Part shown: in pieces, positions 12,980 through 23,473 of the stretch
Layout of the letters: each line of letters starts with the position of its first letter
How positions within the stretch are numbered: the stretch's first letter is position 1
Assembly (NCBI GenBank): GCA_947044405.1
Contig: CAMRHE010000035.1
Location: forward strand, 8,281,501-8,345,500
From: Leptodactylus fallax
Lineage: Eukaryota; Chordata; Amphibia; Anura; Leptodactylidae
DNA: 64,000 nucleotides
Direction of reading: 5' to 3'
Translations under genes and position numbers: made by a program
The notes under the pieces: model-generated
What the model was told of the DNA's origin: nothing
What the model saw: only the letters and a program-made list of their open reading frames with translations
The model's database searches: none

Positions 12980-14130
12980 GTCATAAGTATTCAGACCCTT
13001 TGCTCAGTATTGAGTAGAAGCACCCTTTTGAGCTAGTACAGCGATGAGTCTTCTTGGGAATGATACGACAAGTTTTTCACATCTGGATTTGGGGATCCTC
13101 TGCCATTCTTCCTTGTAGATCCTCTCCAGTTCCGTCAGGTTGGATGGTGAACGTTGGTGGACAGCCATTTTCAGGTCTCTCCAGAGATGCTCAATTGAGT
13201 TGAGGTCAGGGCTCTGGCTGGGCCAGTCAAGAATGGTCACAGAGTTGTTCCGAAGCCATTCCTTTGTTATTTTATCTGTGTGCTTAGGGTCATTGTCTTG
13301 TTGGAAGGTGAACCTTTGGCCCAGTCTGAGATCCAGAGCCCTCTGGAAGAGGTTTTCTTCCAGGATATCTCTGTACTTGGCCGCATTCATCTTTCCTTCA
13401 ATTGCAATCAGTCGTCCTGTCCTTGCAGCTGAAAAACACCCCCATTGCATAATGCTGCCACCACCATGTTTCACTATTGGGATTGTATTGGCAGGTGATG
13501 AGCAGTGCCTGGTTTTCTCCATACATACCGCTTAGGATTATCGACAAAAAGTTCAATCTTCGTCTCATCAGACCAGAGAATCTTATTTCTCATAGTCTGG
13601 GAGTCCTTCACGTGTTTTTTGGCAAATTCTATGCGGGCTTTCATATGTCTTGCACTGAGGAGAGGCTTCCTTCGGGCCACTCTGCCATAAAGCCCCGACT
13701 GGTGGAGGGCTGCAGTGAGAGTTGACTTTGTGGAACTTTCTCCCATCTCCCTACTGCATCTCTGGAGATCAGCCACAGTGATCTTTGGGTTCTTCTTTAC
13801 CTCTCTCACCAAGGCTCTTCTCCCACGATTGCTCAGTTTGGCTAGACGGCCAGGTCTAGGAAGAGTTCTGGTCGTCCCAAACTTCTTCCATTTAAGGATT
13901 ATGGAGGCCACTGTGCTCTTAGGAACCTTGAGTGCTGCAGAAATTCTTTTGTAACCTTAGCCAGATCTGTGCCTTCCCACAATTCTGTCTCTGAGCTCCT
14001 TGGACAGTTCCTTTGACCTCATGATTCTCATTTGCTCTGACATGCACTGTGAGGTCTTATATAGACAGGTGTGTGCCTTTCCTAATCAAGTCCAATCAGT
14101 TTAATTAAGCACAGCTGGACTCCAATGAAT
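12980..14130 (-). mobile_element. Tc1 element, family T4, ends degraded
   Basis: This contains a nearly full-length transposase pseudogene and, at its left, an inner terminal segment ('agtattcagaccctttgctc'). Neither the outermost terminus nor a TA-flanked right end is recognisable, so the limits are approximate. Confidence 0.65.
13004..14022 (-). pseudogene. Tc1 transposase, family T4, one stop and one frameshift
   Basis: The frame can be followed from Met at 14022 (M-R-S-K-E-L-S-K-E-L) to the C-terminal S-T-Q-Y at 13004. An in-frame TAA lies about 25 codons in (after H-R-S-G). A frameshift near 13500 separates the first catalytic block W-S-D-E-T-K-I-E-L-F from the rest. All three catalytic residues are still encoded: the second Asp in [10 protein letters not shown] and the Glu in L-N-S-I-E-H-L-W. 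In that last block Ser has replaced the usual Pro. Two point lesions therefore account for its loss. Confidence 0.85.
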
Positions 14131-15272
14131 CAATAGAACCATCTCAGTATTCCCTGGTATAGCCATTGGGCTCTCGTGCCTTTTGGGATTAAAGAGAAGT
14201 GATGCCTCTCTCCAATACTTCACTTATAATGGGACTATTTAAATGGGAGTTAGTGTCGGCAGGGGTTTATTGCCTAAATGAAAGGACCGATTACCTGATA
14301 CATTTGCCGAGTATAGAGTAGCATACTATTGCTGTAAGATGTCATTAACTAGGCGGGGATGAGAATAGTAATGCACTCGATTGGTCTACTTTTTCATGAA
14401 TCATGGACAGCACTGAGCCAGGGCACCTCAGTAGTGTGAATAGAGCCTAAGTGTCCTGAAAGCTGAACCCAAAAAACAATGGCAGACTTTTGTTTTTTAT
14501 ATTCTACCCAAAAATAATTTTGTTTAAAATTTGTGAACATATCATATGGTACAGTAATGTTACCATTAGCAAATCCAACTTGTCCCAAATAAGAAGCCCT
14601 CATACCCCTATGTCAATGAAAATTGGTTGTGCCCTTCAGTGGTAGGAAAAGGTCTTGGGAGTATAGGAGTTTCCAATTAATGTAGACTTTTTTGTTCTTT
14701 CTGACTAGGATTGTCACCCAACAATCAGCAGCAGATCTAAAGGACATGTTTTAATAACATACCACCAAGTATGTATTTTTTCTGTTTGTCAGGCTTGAAC
14801 TCAGCCATTGGTCCCACCTATAGAAGACAGAAAATAAGACACAACTATTGTGATTTTTCTTAACGGTAGGAAAATATTGAAAATATTAATGCGTGTGTTG
14901 TTTCCTAGCAACAGGCAGGTCACCAGAGTAACCATGCTAGATCTCCATGTTCTTGTAGAGAACAATTACATAGTACAACTGAACTGAAATAAATACTGAA
15001 GCAGACTTCAGTATTATCTTGGTAGAACATCATTTCTTTTAATATCAAAATTGAGCAATCATAGGCATTCTGTTTTTGATAAGCAAAATTATGCAAAGGA
15101 AAGGGTATTTTAAGGAAGAGAGAAACATGTATGTAGCTTTACACTATGTAATAAATAAAGTTCTACAAAAGAGATAGTCACAGAAAATCACAACAATTAA
15201 CAACGTGGGCAAAATACATCTAGCTAGCTACCTTTAGTTTTGCAATCTATAATTTCCATCAAGTGCTTTATA
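14131..15272. other. No gene recognised
   Basis: The sequence is AT-rich with short random frames only, and I saw no repeat structure that I could support. Confidence 0.4.
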
Positions 15273-17710
15273 ATAATAATAATAATACATTTTATTTATA
15301 TAGCGCCAACATATTCCACAGCACTGTACAACTTGTAAGGTTCAAGTACTGACAAAACGATACATTATGAAGAAATAGTCAATTCACACACTGGGACTGA
15401 GGGCCCTGCTCGCAAGAGCTTACAATCTATGAGGTAGAGAGGATGACACAAGAGGTAGCACGGGCGGCAACAGACGTAGCATTGCTTATACAATGGTCAG
15501 ACAATTTTGTAATAGAGGTTACTGTCATTACACATATATAAAGCTGTATGAGCCGTCACCAGTCGTGTCCTTTAACATGCAGATGGTGCCTGGACGTATA
15601 AAGCTAGTCTGATATGGCATCATATCCTGTGAGGCAATGTTGAAACATAAACAGAGGAGGGTACGTTTTACGGATTCTAACTACGGAAGGGTTTACATTA
15701 GGAGTTGTGATAGGCCTGTCTGAAAAGATGTGTCTTTAGTTTACGTTTGAAGCTGTGGAAATTGGGGGTTAATCTGATAGTCTGGGATAGAGCATTCCAG
15801 AGAAGTGGTGCAACTCGGGAGAAGTCTTGTATACGAGCGTGGGAGGTTCTGATAATAGAGGATGTTAGTCTTAGGTCATTGAGTGAACGGAGATTACGGG
15901 TTGAGCGATAGACAGAGATGAGGGAGGAAATGTAGGGAGGTGCAGCATTATGGAGAGCCTTGTGAATGAGGGTGATAAGTTTATATTGTATTCTGTATTG
16001 AATAGGCAGCCAATGTAGTGACCGGCACAGACCGGAGGCATCGCTGTAGCGTCTAGACTGATAGAAGAGCCTGGCCGCCGCATTCAGAATAGATTGTAGA
16101 GGGGAGAGTTTAGTAAGGGGAAGACCGATTAGTAAGGAGTTACAGTAGTCAAGGCGAGAGTGAATCAGGGCAACAATAAGTGTCTTTAGTGTATCTGTGG
16201 TAAGGAAAGGGCGGATTCTGGAGATGTTTTTGAGGTGGAGATGACAAGAGCGTGCGAGTGATTGGATATGGGGGGTGAAGGAAAGGTCTGAGTCAAACAA
16301 AACCCCGAGGCAGCGGGCATACTGCCTAGGAGTTATGGTAAGGCCAGAGACTGCAATGGAGATATCAGGGACAGATCTATTAGATGGTGGAAACAGCAGT
16401 AATTCAGTCTTTGAGAGATTCAGTTTCAGATAGAGCGAAGACATGATATTTGAGACAGCAGAGAGACAGTCACTGGTGTTCTGTATTAGTGCAGGGGTGA
16501 TGTCACGGGATGACGTATATAATTGGGTGTCATCAGCAAAAAGATGGTACCGGAAGCCAAATCTAGTGATGATTTGTCCAATGCTGTGTAGAAGGAGAAG
16601 AGCAGGGGACCTAGAACCGAGCCCTGAGGAACCCCAACGGCAAGGGGAAGAGGGGAAAAAACAGAGCCCGCAAATGATACACAGAAAGTGCGGTCAGAGA
16701 GATAAGAGAACAAGGAGAGAGCAGTGTCTGTGAGGCTAACAGAACGGAGCATAGTGAGAAGGAGTTGATGGTCAACAGTGTCAAATGCCGCTGAGAGATA
16801 TAAAAGAATAAGAAGAGAGAAGTCACCTTTGGATTTAGCCGTCAGGAGATCATTGGAGACTTTTGTGAGGGCCATTTCAGTAGAGTGCAGAGTGCGGAAG
16901 CCAGATTGTAAGGGGTCAAGAAGAGAGCAGAAAGATAGCGGATTAAACGAGAATAGACCAAGCGTTCCAAGATCTTGAAGATAAAAGGAAGGTTAAAGAC
17001 AGGTCGATAGTTAGCAGCACAGGACGGGTCAAGGGAGGATTTCTTCAGTAGTGGGGTTATGACAGCATGTTTGAAAGAGGATGGGAAAATTCCAGAAGAG
17101 AGAGAGAGGTTAAATATTTTAGTAAGGTAAGTCGTGACGGCAGGCGACAGAGACTGGAGAAGGTGTGAGGGGAAAGGGTCACTACTGCAGGTCGTAGGGC
17201 GAGAAGGGGAAAGTAGCTGAGATACTTCCTCTTATGTAACAGGTTCAAAAGATGAGAATGAACAGTCTGAAGTGCGGCTGGTGAGGGGGTCAATGCCACC
17301 TGGGGATTGAGCAGTTATTTCCTGACGGATCTTATCAATTTTATCATGGAAATAAGAGGCCAGGTCATCTGCGCTAAGGTCTGTGAATGGCATCTGCACC
17401 TTAGGGGTAAGTAAGGAATGAAAAGTTTCAAATAGCCTTTTAGGGTTACAGGAGAGAGAAGAGATGAGAGTGGTGAAATAGGCTTGTTTGGCTAGGTGAG
17501 GGGCAGAATTATAGGTTTTAAGCATAAATTTAAAGTGGAGGAAGTCTGCAGGTGTACGTGATTTTCTCCACAGACGTTCAGCACACCTAGAGCACCGCTG
17601 AAGAAAACGTGTCTGTGGTGTGTGCCAGGGTTGCTGCCTCCTGCGTCTAACCTTTCGAGTGGAGGGGGGAGCCGCCTCATCCAATGCACTCTTAAGGGTT
17701 TCATTATAGT
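15273..17710 (-). mobile_element. L2-like LINE, 5'-truncated
   Basis: Read on the minus strand, the 3' end is a short (ATT)n tail at 15281-15299, preceded by 'ggcgctatataaataaaatg'. The same 3' end closes the LINE on the other strand at 42616-42670. About 2.1 kb of ORF2 is present. The truncation point (17710) corresponds to about 39560 in the longer copy, so the endonuclease domain is missing. A microsatellite tail in place of poly(A) fits the L2/CR1 group. Confidence 0.85.
15698..17684 (-). pseudogene. LINE ORF2 (reverse transcriptase) remnant
   Basis: Separate frames cover the pre-RT region (17684-17232), the RT palm (16875-16486) and the C-terminal third (16444-15698). Motifs include [19 protein letters not shown] and an F-A-D-D catalytic box near 16540, which is out of frame with the segment before it. 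The C-terminal block has L-N-A-A-A-R-L and L-H-W-L-P-I, conserved in the L2/CR1 group. An in-frame stop (TAA) near 17235 and several frameshifts make it inactive. Confidence 0.85.
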
Positions 17711-17728
17711 GACTGGTGGCCAGTCACT

Positions 17729-17843
17729 ATGTGTTAATTCATAGTTTTGGTGCCTTCAGTGTGAATCTACAATTTTTATAGTCATGAAAATACAGAAAAC
17801 TCTTGGAATGAGAAGGTGTGTCCAAGCTTTTGGTCTGTACTGT
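17729..17843. mobile_element. Isolated Tc1 terminal repeat, family T5
   Basis: About 115 bp ending in 'ccaagcttttggtctgtact' just before GTA. This resembles the terminal inverted repeat of a Tc1 family of fish and frogs whose ends start 'acagaccaaaagcttgga'. No transposase of that family is present here. Confidence 0.5.
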
Positions 17844-17904
17844 ATGTAAGTGATTATTATAATAGACACAATGATAAGTTTCTTAGGAAAAACTGCACAA
17901 CTGA

Positions 17905-18520
17905 AAGGAGTTTTTAGAACATGGTTGGAATGCCTCTAGCCTGGATACAAGATGAGAGATAGTTGGGCATGAAAGAATACATGTTCCGTATGGTATCCTG
18001 CGGCACATTTGCCCATAGATGTTGCAGCTGGGTCTGTAGATCAAACATACTCATAGATGGCTGAAGCTGGTCCCATAAATGCTTGATTGGTGATAAATCT
18101 GGTGACCAGGCAAGCCAAGGAAGTGTTGCAGGCTGGTGGCTATGTTCCTGGGAAACCCTTGCTGTGTATGGGCCACAGCAATGATGAAAAATGGCAGTTG
18201 AAAGCCTTTCCATGAAAGGCAACACTTGTGGCCACATGATGTCCTGAACATATCAGTGAGTCTTCAGTGTCCCTTGTATCACTACTAGGGGTGACTAGAT
18301 GTTGTATGCGATTGCTCTCTAAATCATCACACCAGCCGTAGGGTCAGTGAGTTGCTCAACACAAAAGTAGGATTGAAGCGCTCGCCATAAGGACTCCATA
18401 CTCGTACGTGACTATCATCGGATCCCAAACAGTAGCTGGGTTCTTCACTAAAGACGGTATGGTTCCAGTCCGTAGCAGTCCAGGTTTCTCATTCATGACA
18501 CCACTGCAACTGAAGTTGAT
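17905..18520 (-). pseudogene. Decayed Tc1-like transposase, arthropod-type family
   Basis: The minus-strand frame ending at 17914 has T-A-R-V-S-Q-E, W-S-P-D-L-S-P-I-K-H-L-W-D and a C-terminal S-C-I-Q-A-R-G. Upstream, broken frames show W-T-A-T-D-W-N-H-T-V-F-S-E-E and V-R-V-W-S-P-Y-G-E-R. These signatures belong to a Tc1-like family that I know mainly from arthropod genomes. All three catalytic positions are altered: Asp to Glu in F-S-E-E, the second Asp block reduced to H-H-C-C-G, and Glu to Lys in P-I-K. Stops and frameshifts are frequent. N-terminal traces may extend to about 18800. No terminal repeats were seen. Confidence 0.65.
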
Positions 18521-18559
18521 AGTGGCTGACTATCTGTGGCAGGACACGTAATGAGCTCT

Positions 18560-19572
18560 GTGATACCAAATTTCCTTCTGCTAAGCACCTGAAACTGATC
18601 CAGGTAGAGACAGGATTGTGGAATAAAGGTGACACCTGTTTCTCGATGGTGAACAAGGAAACAGTGGTAGCTGCTGATATTTTTGGGCCAGGAGCGCACC
18701 TAGTTTTCTGCTGATTGAGATGCGAAAGTGAAATGTTGCCCCCATAAACTTTCCCCGCAAGAAAGAAAATTTAGTTTTAAAAAATGTATATAGCATTTAA
18801 AGATATTGAGGGAATTTATTAAGTTTGACGTATCTATTTATGTATTTGGTAACCCTGTAATTTCCCTGTTCATGGATTTACAGTACTTTTAATGATTGTT
18901 TGGACTTTTTAATCAGTTATCATTGACTAGAATGGCAAAGCACATATGTCTTTTAAAATTTCATGCATTTTTTCTAGTGCATTTTTAACACTGTATTGTG
19001 TGAACTCAGCCTATGGTTGGGTTTCCACTTTCATGTTTTGTTCAGGTATTTTTGTTCGGTTTTTAAAGTCAAAACCAGGAGTGAATTGAATAAAAGAGGA
19101 GTAGCACCGTCTGTCCTACATACTTTCTCCTGCTATGACTACATTCACACGATGCAACACGATGCAACAAATACATGCTTTTTCTAACACATACATTTTT
19201 AAAAGGGTAGGGTGTTTTGCCTTCTTTGTCAATGCAGCCTTAATGATCCACACCAGGCTTTGGCTTTGAAAACTACAACAAAGAAATTTAAACATAGAAA
19301 CCCAACCCAATTTTCAGCATCCATCCCCCGACTAGTGTATTTCATCAGTCTAGTCACAGGGTTGTTTGGAGTCTTCTTCTGTCTTAATTATGTAGTACAG
19401 CAAACTGACTGATCAGCAGTTGGATCTTCCAGATATTGTCCAGGATTATTTATGTTATACTTAGTTGAAATCGTGCAAATACACACAGGTAATGACCATT
19501 TATCTAATTTTCCCACTAGTGACATGTAGTAGCAGTGTGGGACAGCTGATTTGTTTAAAAAAGCTTAACCCC
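18560..19572. other. No gene recognised beyond possible transposase traces
   Basis: The stretch 18560-18800 may hold the eroded N-terminal half of the preceding transposase. The rest is AT-rich sequence with chance frames. Confidence 0.35.
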
Positions 19573-19820
19573 CTTAAGGCTAAGGCCCCACATAGCAAGC
19601 CGCAGCCAAAAAGCCCTGTGGAAAAGACTGTGGCAGAAACACATCATGTTTTTTTTCCACAGCACTTTTCATAGTCCGCAGAGTTTCCCATAGGTATAAT
19701 TTGCATGCTGCGATTTACAAAAACGCAATGGTTTTAGCCAGAATTCCACCCACTTTGCAGATATTGTAAAATGCCGCGGTTTTTGCCACGCCATTTTCGC
19801 AATGTTGGGCCCCAGCCTAA
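19573..19820. mobile_element. MITE family M1, copy 2
   Basis: The left end 'aaggctaaggccccacata' and the right end 'aatgttgggccccagcctaa' are imperfect inverted repeats. The interior shares 'ttccacagcacttttcat', 'agtccgcagag' and 'taggtataatt' with the other M1 copies, here in the opposite orientation to copy 1. Confidence 0.65.
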
Positions 19821-20300
19821 AGTGGACCTTTCACCACCTCAGCCAAGTCCAAGGCTTTGCATAATTTAATAGTGCTGGTTTGGTGCCTCATATGCGATTT
19901 AGGCTTTGTACTGTCAGGTGAGTGCTGTCAGCCAGGAGCAAGTATTAGACATGTACAGTGATAGCCATTTTGTTAGAGACAGCCTCTGCCAGGCCAATCC
20001 CCTTCCCATTTCAGTTTTTTTTGTTTTTGGGTTTAGGTTTTTTACTCCTCATCTTCCTAAAGCCATACATTTTTCATTTTTCATTCACAGTGTCATGTGT
20101 AGTTGGTAGGCCAAACAGTGGATTCAGCGCTTCTATTTTTCCACATCCCAAGTTCAACTGCGACTCCTGCTCCAACTCCTTCATAAATGGCTGACGGACA
20201 TGGTCAGTCAGAAGCAGTAAAGAACCTCTAATTCATTAAAACGTTAGTGACTGAATTCCTATTAAAGCAAAGATGCAACAAACAATGCATCACAGAAATA
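19821..20300. other. No gene recognised
   Basis: A stretch starting 'aaagtggacctttcaccacc' resembles the start of a common frog dispersed repeat, but its far end is not identifiable. The left TA of the next Tc1 element is at 20299-20300. Confidence 0.35.
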
Positions 20301-21893
20301 CAGTGGGGGAAAAAAGTATTTAGTCAGCCACCAATTGTGCAAGTTCTCCCACTTAAAAAGATGAGAGAGGCCTGTAATTGTCATCATAGGTAGACCTCAA
20401 CTATGAGAGACAAAATGAGAAAACAAATCCAGAAAATTACATTGTCTGATTTTTAAAGAATTTATTTGCAAATTATGGTGGAAAATAAGTATTTGGTCAA
20501 TAACAAAAGTTCATCTCAATACTTTGTTATATATCCTTTGTTGGCAATGACAGAGGTCAAACATTTTCTGTAAGTCTTCACAAGGTTGGCACACACTGTT
20601 GCTGGCATGTTGGCCCATTCCTCCATGCAGATCTCCTCTAGAGCAGTGAAGTTTTGGGGCTGTCTCTGGGCAACATGGACTTTCAACTCCCTCCAAAGGT
20701 TTTCTATGGGGTTGAGATCTGGAGACTGGCTAGACCACTCCAGGACCTTGAAATTCTTCTTACGAAGCCACTCCTTTGTTGTCCTGGCGGTGTGCTTGGG
20801 ATCATTGTCACACTGAAAGACCCAGCCACGTTTCATCTTCAATGCCCTTGCTGATGGAAGGAGGTTTGTACTCAAAATCTTATGATACATGGCCCCATTC
20901 ATTCTTTCATGTACACGGATCAGTCGTCCTGGTCCCTTTGCAGAGAAACAGCCCCAAAGCATGATGTTGCCACCCACATGCTTCACAGTAGGTATGGTGT
21001 TCTTTGGATGCAACTCAGCATTCACTCTCCTCCAAACAGTTGTGTTTCTATCAAACAGTTCTACTTTGATTTCATCTGACCATATGACATTCTCCCAGTA
21101 CTCTTCTGGAACATCCAAATGCTCTCTAGCAAACTTCAGACAGGCCCAGATATATACTGGCTTAAGCAGGGGGACACTTCTGGAAATGCAGGATCTGAGT
21201 CCCTGGTGGCGTAGTGTGTTACTGACGGTAGCCTTTGTTACGTTAGTCCCAGCTTTCTGCAGGTCATTCACTAGGTCCCCCCATGTGGCTCTGGGATTTT
21301 TGCTCACCGTTCTCGTGATCATTTTGACCCCACGGGGTGAGATCTTGCGTGGAGCCCCTGATCGAGGGAGATTATCAGTGGCCTTGTATGTCTTCCATTT
21401 TCTAATTATTGCTCCCACAGTTGATTTCTTCACACCAAGCTGCTTGCCTATTGCAGATTCAGTCTTCCCAGCCTGGTGCAGGTCTACAATTTTGTTTCTG
21501 GTGTCCTTCCACGGCTCTTTGGTCTTCACCATAGTGGAGTTTGGAGTGTGACTGTTTGAGGATGTGGACAGGTGTCTTTTATACTGATAACAATTTCAAA
21601 CAGGTGCCATTACTACAGGTAATGAGTTGAGGACAGAGGAGCCTCTTAAAGAAGTTACAGGTCTGTGAGAGGCAGAAATCTTGCTTGTTTGAAGGTGACC
21701 AAATACTTATTCTCCACTTTAGTTTGCAAATAAATTCTTAAAAAATCAGACAATATGATTTTCTGGATTTGTTTTCTCATTTTGTCTCTCATAGTTGAGT
21801 CTACCTATGATGTCAATTACAGGCCTCTCTCATCTTTTTAAGTGGGAGAACTTGCACAATTGGTGGCTGACTAAATACTTTTTTTCCCCACTG
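20301..21893 (-). mobile_element. Complete Tc1 element, family T3 (1593 bp)
   Basis: The ends are CAGTGGGGGAAAAAAGTATT at the left and its inverse, with one extra T in the run, at the right. They are flanked by TA at 20299-20300 and 21894-21895. The terminal inverted repeats are about 200 bp long with few mismatches. Each ends with a second copy of the 'aagtatttggtca' motif (20478-20505; 21694-21720), so the element has the IR/DR layout. It contains a single open transposase gene. A lone terminal repeat of the same family is at 12793. Confidence 0.93.
20516..21532 (-). CDS. Tc1 transposase, intact frame (338 aa)
   Basis: Full-length DD34E transposase. The start at 21532 ([11 protein letters not shown]) gives the family's usual ~340 residues. 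A paired-like DNA-binding region spans ~1-110, with two helix-turn-helix units ([11 protein letters not shown] and the segment around [11 protein letters not shown]). The catalytic residues are in [22 protein letters not shown] and [11 protein letters not shown]. Some conserved positions differ: K-H-V-G-G where H-G-G-G is usual, and S-D-E-I for S-D-E-T. The frame is open but may encode a weakened enzyme. It ends K-G-Y-I-T-K-Y. It lies wholly within its terminal repeats. Confidence 0.92.
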   Translation of the reverse strand: MVKTKEPWKDTRNKIVDLHQAGKTESAIGKQLGVKKSTVGAIIRKWKTYKATDNLPRSGAPRKISPRGVKMITRTVSKNPRATWGDLVNDLQKAGTNVTKATVSNTLRHQGLRSCISRSVPLLKPVYIWACLKFAREHLDVPEEYWENVIWSDEIKVELFDRNTTVWRRVNAELHPKNTIPTVKHVGGNIMLWGCFSAKGPGRLIRVHERMNGAMYHKILSTNLLPSARALKMKRGWVFQCDNDPKHTARTTKEWLRKKNFKVLEWSSQSPDLNPIENLWRELKVHVAQRQPQNFTALEEICMEEWANMPATVCANLVKTYRKCLTSVIANKGYITKY

Positions 21894-21895
21894 TA

Positions 21896-22568
21896 ACTTA
21901 TGTTCTGGGGCTGCTTTGCTGCTTCTGGCACAGAGTGTCTTGAATCTGTACAGGGTACAATGAAATCTCAAGAATATCAAGGGATTCTAGAGAGAAATGT
22001 GCTGCCCAGTGTCAGAAAGCTTGGTCTCAGTCACAGGTCATGGGTCTTGCAACAGGATAATGACCCAAAACACACAGCTAAAAACACCTAAGAATGGCTA
22101 AGAGGAAAACATTGGACTATTATGTGGCCTTCTATGAGCCCTGACCTAAATCCTATTGAGCATCTTTGGAAGGAGCTGAAACATGCCGTCTGGAAAAGGC
22201 ACCCTTCAAACACGAGACAACTGGATCAGTTTTCTCATGGGGAGTGGGCCAAAATACTGTTGAAAGGTGCAGAAGTCTCATTTACAGTTACAGGAATCGT
22301 TTGATTGCAGTGATTGCCTCAAAAGGTTGTGCAACGAAATATTAAGTTAAGGGTACCATCATTTCTGTCCAGGCCTGTTTCATGAGTTTTCTTTTTTTAA
22401 AAATTCTCTTGAATCATGGTTAAAAAGCAACGTCTGACTTTCATTTGTTAATTTTCATAGAATTTTTATATATTATTACTTGTGTCAGATTCAAGTTATT
22501 TCTGTGACCATTGTGGGTTTTTCCTTCATTAAACAAGGGGTACCAACAATTTTGTCCATGTGTGTATG
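21896..22568 (+). mobile_element. Tc1 element, family T1, 5'-truncated
   Basis: This starts abruptly inside the transposase directly after the TA of the T3 element. It runs to the family's right terminus 'tgtccatgtgtgtatg' at 22568, which is followed by TA. The inner terminal repeat 'cagattcaagttatttctg' is present near 22487. It is the same family as 5625-6508, in the opposite orientation. Confidence 0.8.
21898..22345 (+). pseudogene. Tc1 transposase C-terminal part, family T1
   Basis: Begins at [11 protein letters not shown] and includes [11 protein letters not shown] and [11 protein letters not shown], so the second Asp and the Glu are kept. A stop after K-N-T (22092) and frameshifts near 22110 and 22280 break it. 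The final residues again read K-G-C-A-T-K-Y. The DNA-binding domain and the first catalytic Asp are absent. Confidence 0.8.
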
Positions 22569-22649
22569 TACTGGGAAGCTAAAAATAATCAGAATGGAGT
22601 AGAATTTGAAAAAATAAAGTGTAACCCATAAGTCTGTATATTCTTCTGG

Positions 22650-23471
22650 GTTTCATTTTTATGGCATCCGCCATTTGGTAAAGATTGCACGTTACTTATA
22701 TTCTGCGGGTGAGTCACAGTCACAGATCACGATGAGACCAAATGTATGTATTTTTGTTATGTTTCAATAACTTTAAAAGCACTAAAGAGTTTTTTCAAAA
22801 CAAAATTTTCTTTGCATAACCATATTTTAAAACTCATACATTTTTATTTTTCCATCTACACAGCGATATATGTGCTCTTTACTGAAGGACAGGCTGGCAT
22901 TTTTATTGGTACCATTATGGGATCATATGACTTTTTGATCACATCCTTGCTACCAGTGTTGGTAATCTCAGGATCTGTAAGGGCTTTTAAGATGATCTTA
23001 GATTCATCTAAACTTTAGAAAGATAACAGGATCTTGCTGATAGCCTTTACAGAGATGTTACAAAAACTGTTAAGAATGGAGACTTTATCTTAACCTTATA
23101 ACTCTTTCCAGACATCTGTTGTAATAGTACTGCGGATATTGAGTATTTAAATATGGTGGCCGCTCAGAAGCCAAGCAGCTGCCATGTCTCATATGTATTA
23201 TACAGTGGAGACCCGGTGGCAATGCCTGCAATCAGTTCCTGCACTGATTATGTGTATTAACACCCCCAGCATTGACTGAGGAGCCATTTTGGGGTGGATA
23301 GCCAGCCCCAGAATGAAATTCGAGGACAGTGATCCATTATCCATAGAATAGAGGTAACATGTCATTTTGGCTGAACATTGAACACCTCAAAAACAAAGGC
23401 TGTAAGAAAGTTGCGCAATCCAAGTTTTTTCCTAATTCCTGCCCATTCTGAATTTTTTTCCAACTTCTCAC
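22650..23471. repeat. TTAA-type repeat relic (piggyBac-associated family)
   Basis: Segments are shared with other relics in the window. 'tttttattggtaccattatg' occurs near 22898, with a related block near 55235. The blocks near 23360-23460 ('catgtcattttggctg', 'gtaagaaagttgcgcaa', 'tctgaatttttttcca') match 48220-48325. Ends are eroded. The Tc1 element at 23474 inserted at its right edge. Confidence 0.5.
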
Positions 23472-23473
23472 TA

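Noticed and set aside
15281..15299. (ATT)n microsatellite as an independent feature (also 42650-42669)
   Set aside because: In both places it is the 3' tail of the same LINE family.
20889..21551. 220-codon plus-strand frame
   Set aside because: It lies antisense over the intact T3 transposase and shows no protein features; it is a shadow of that gene.
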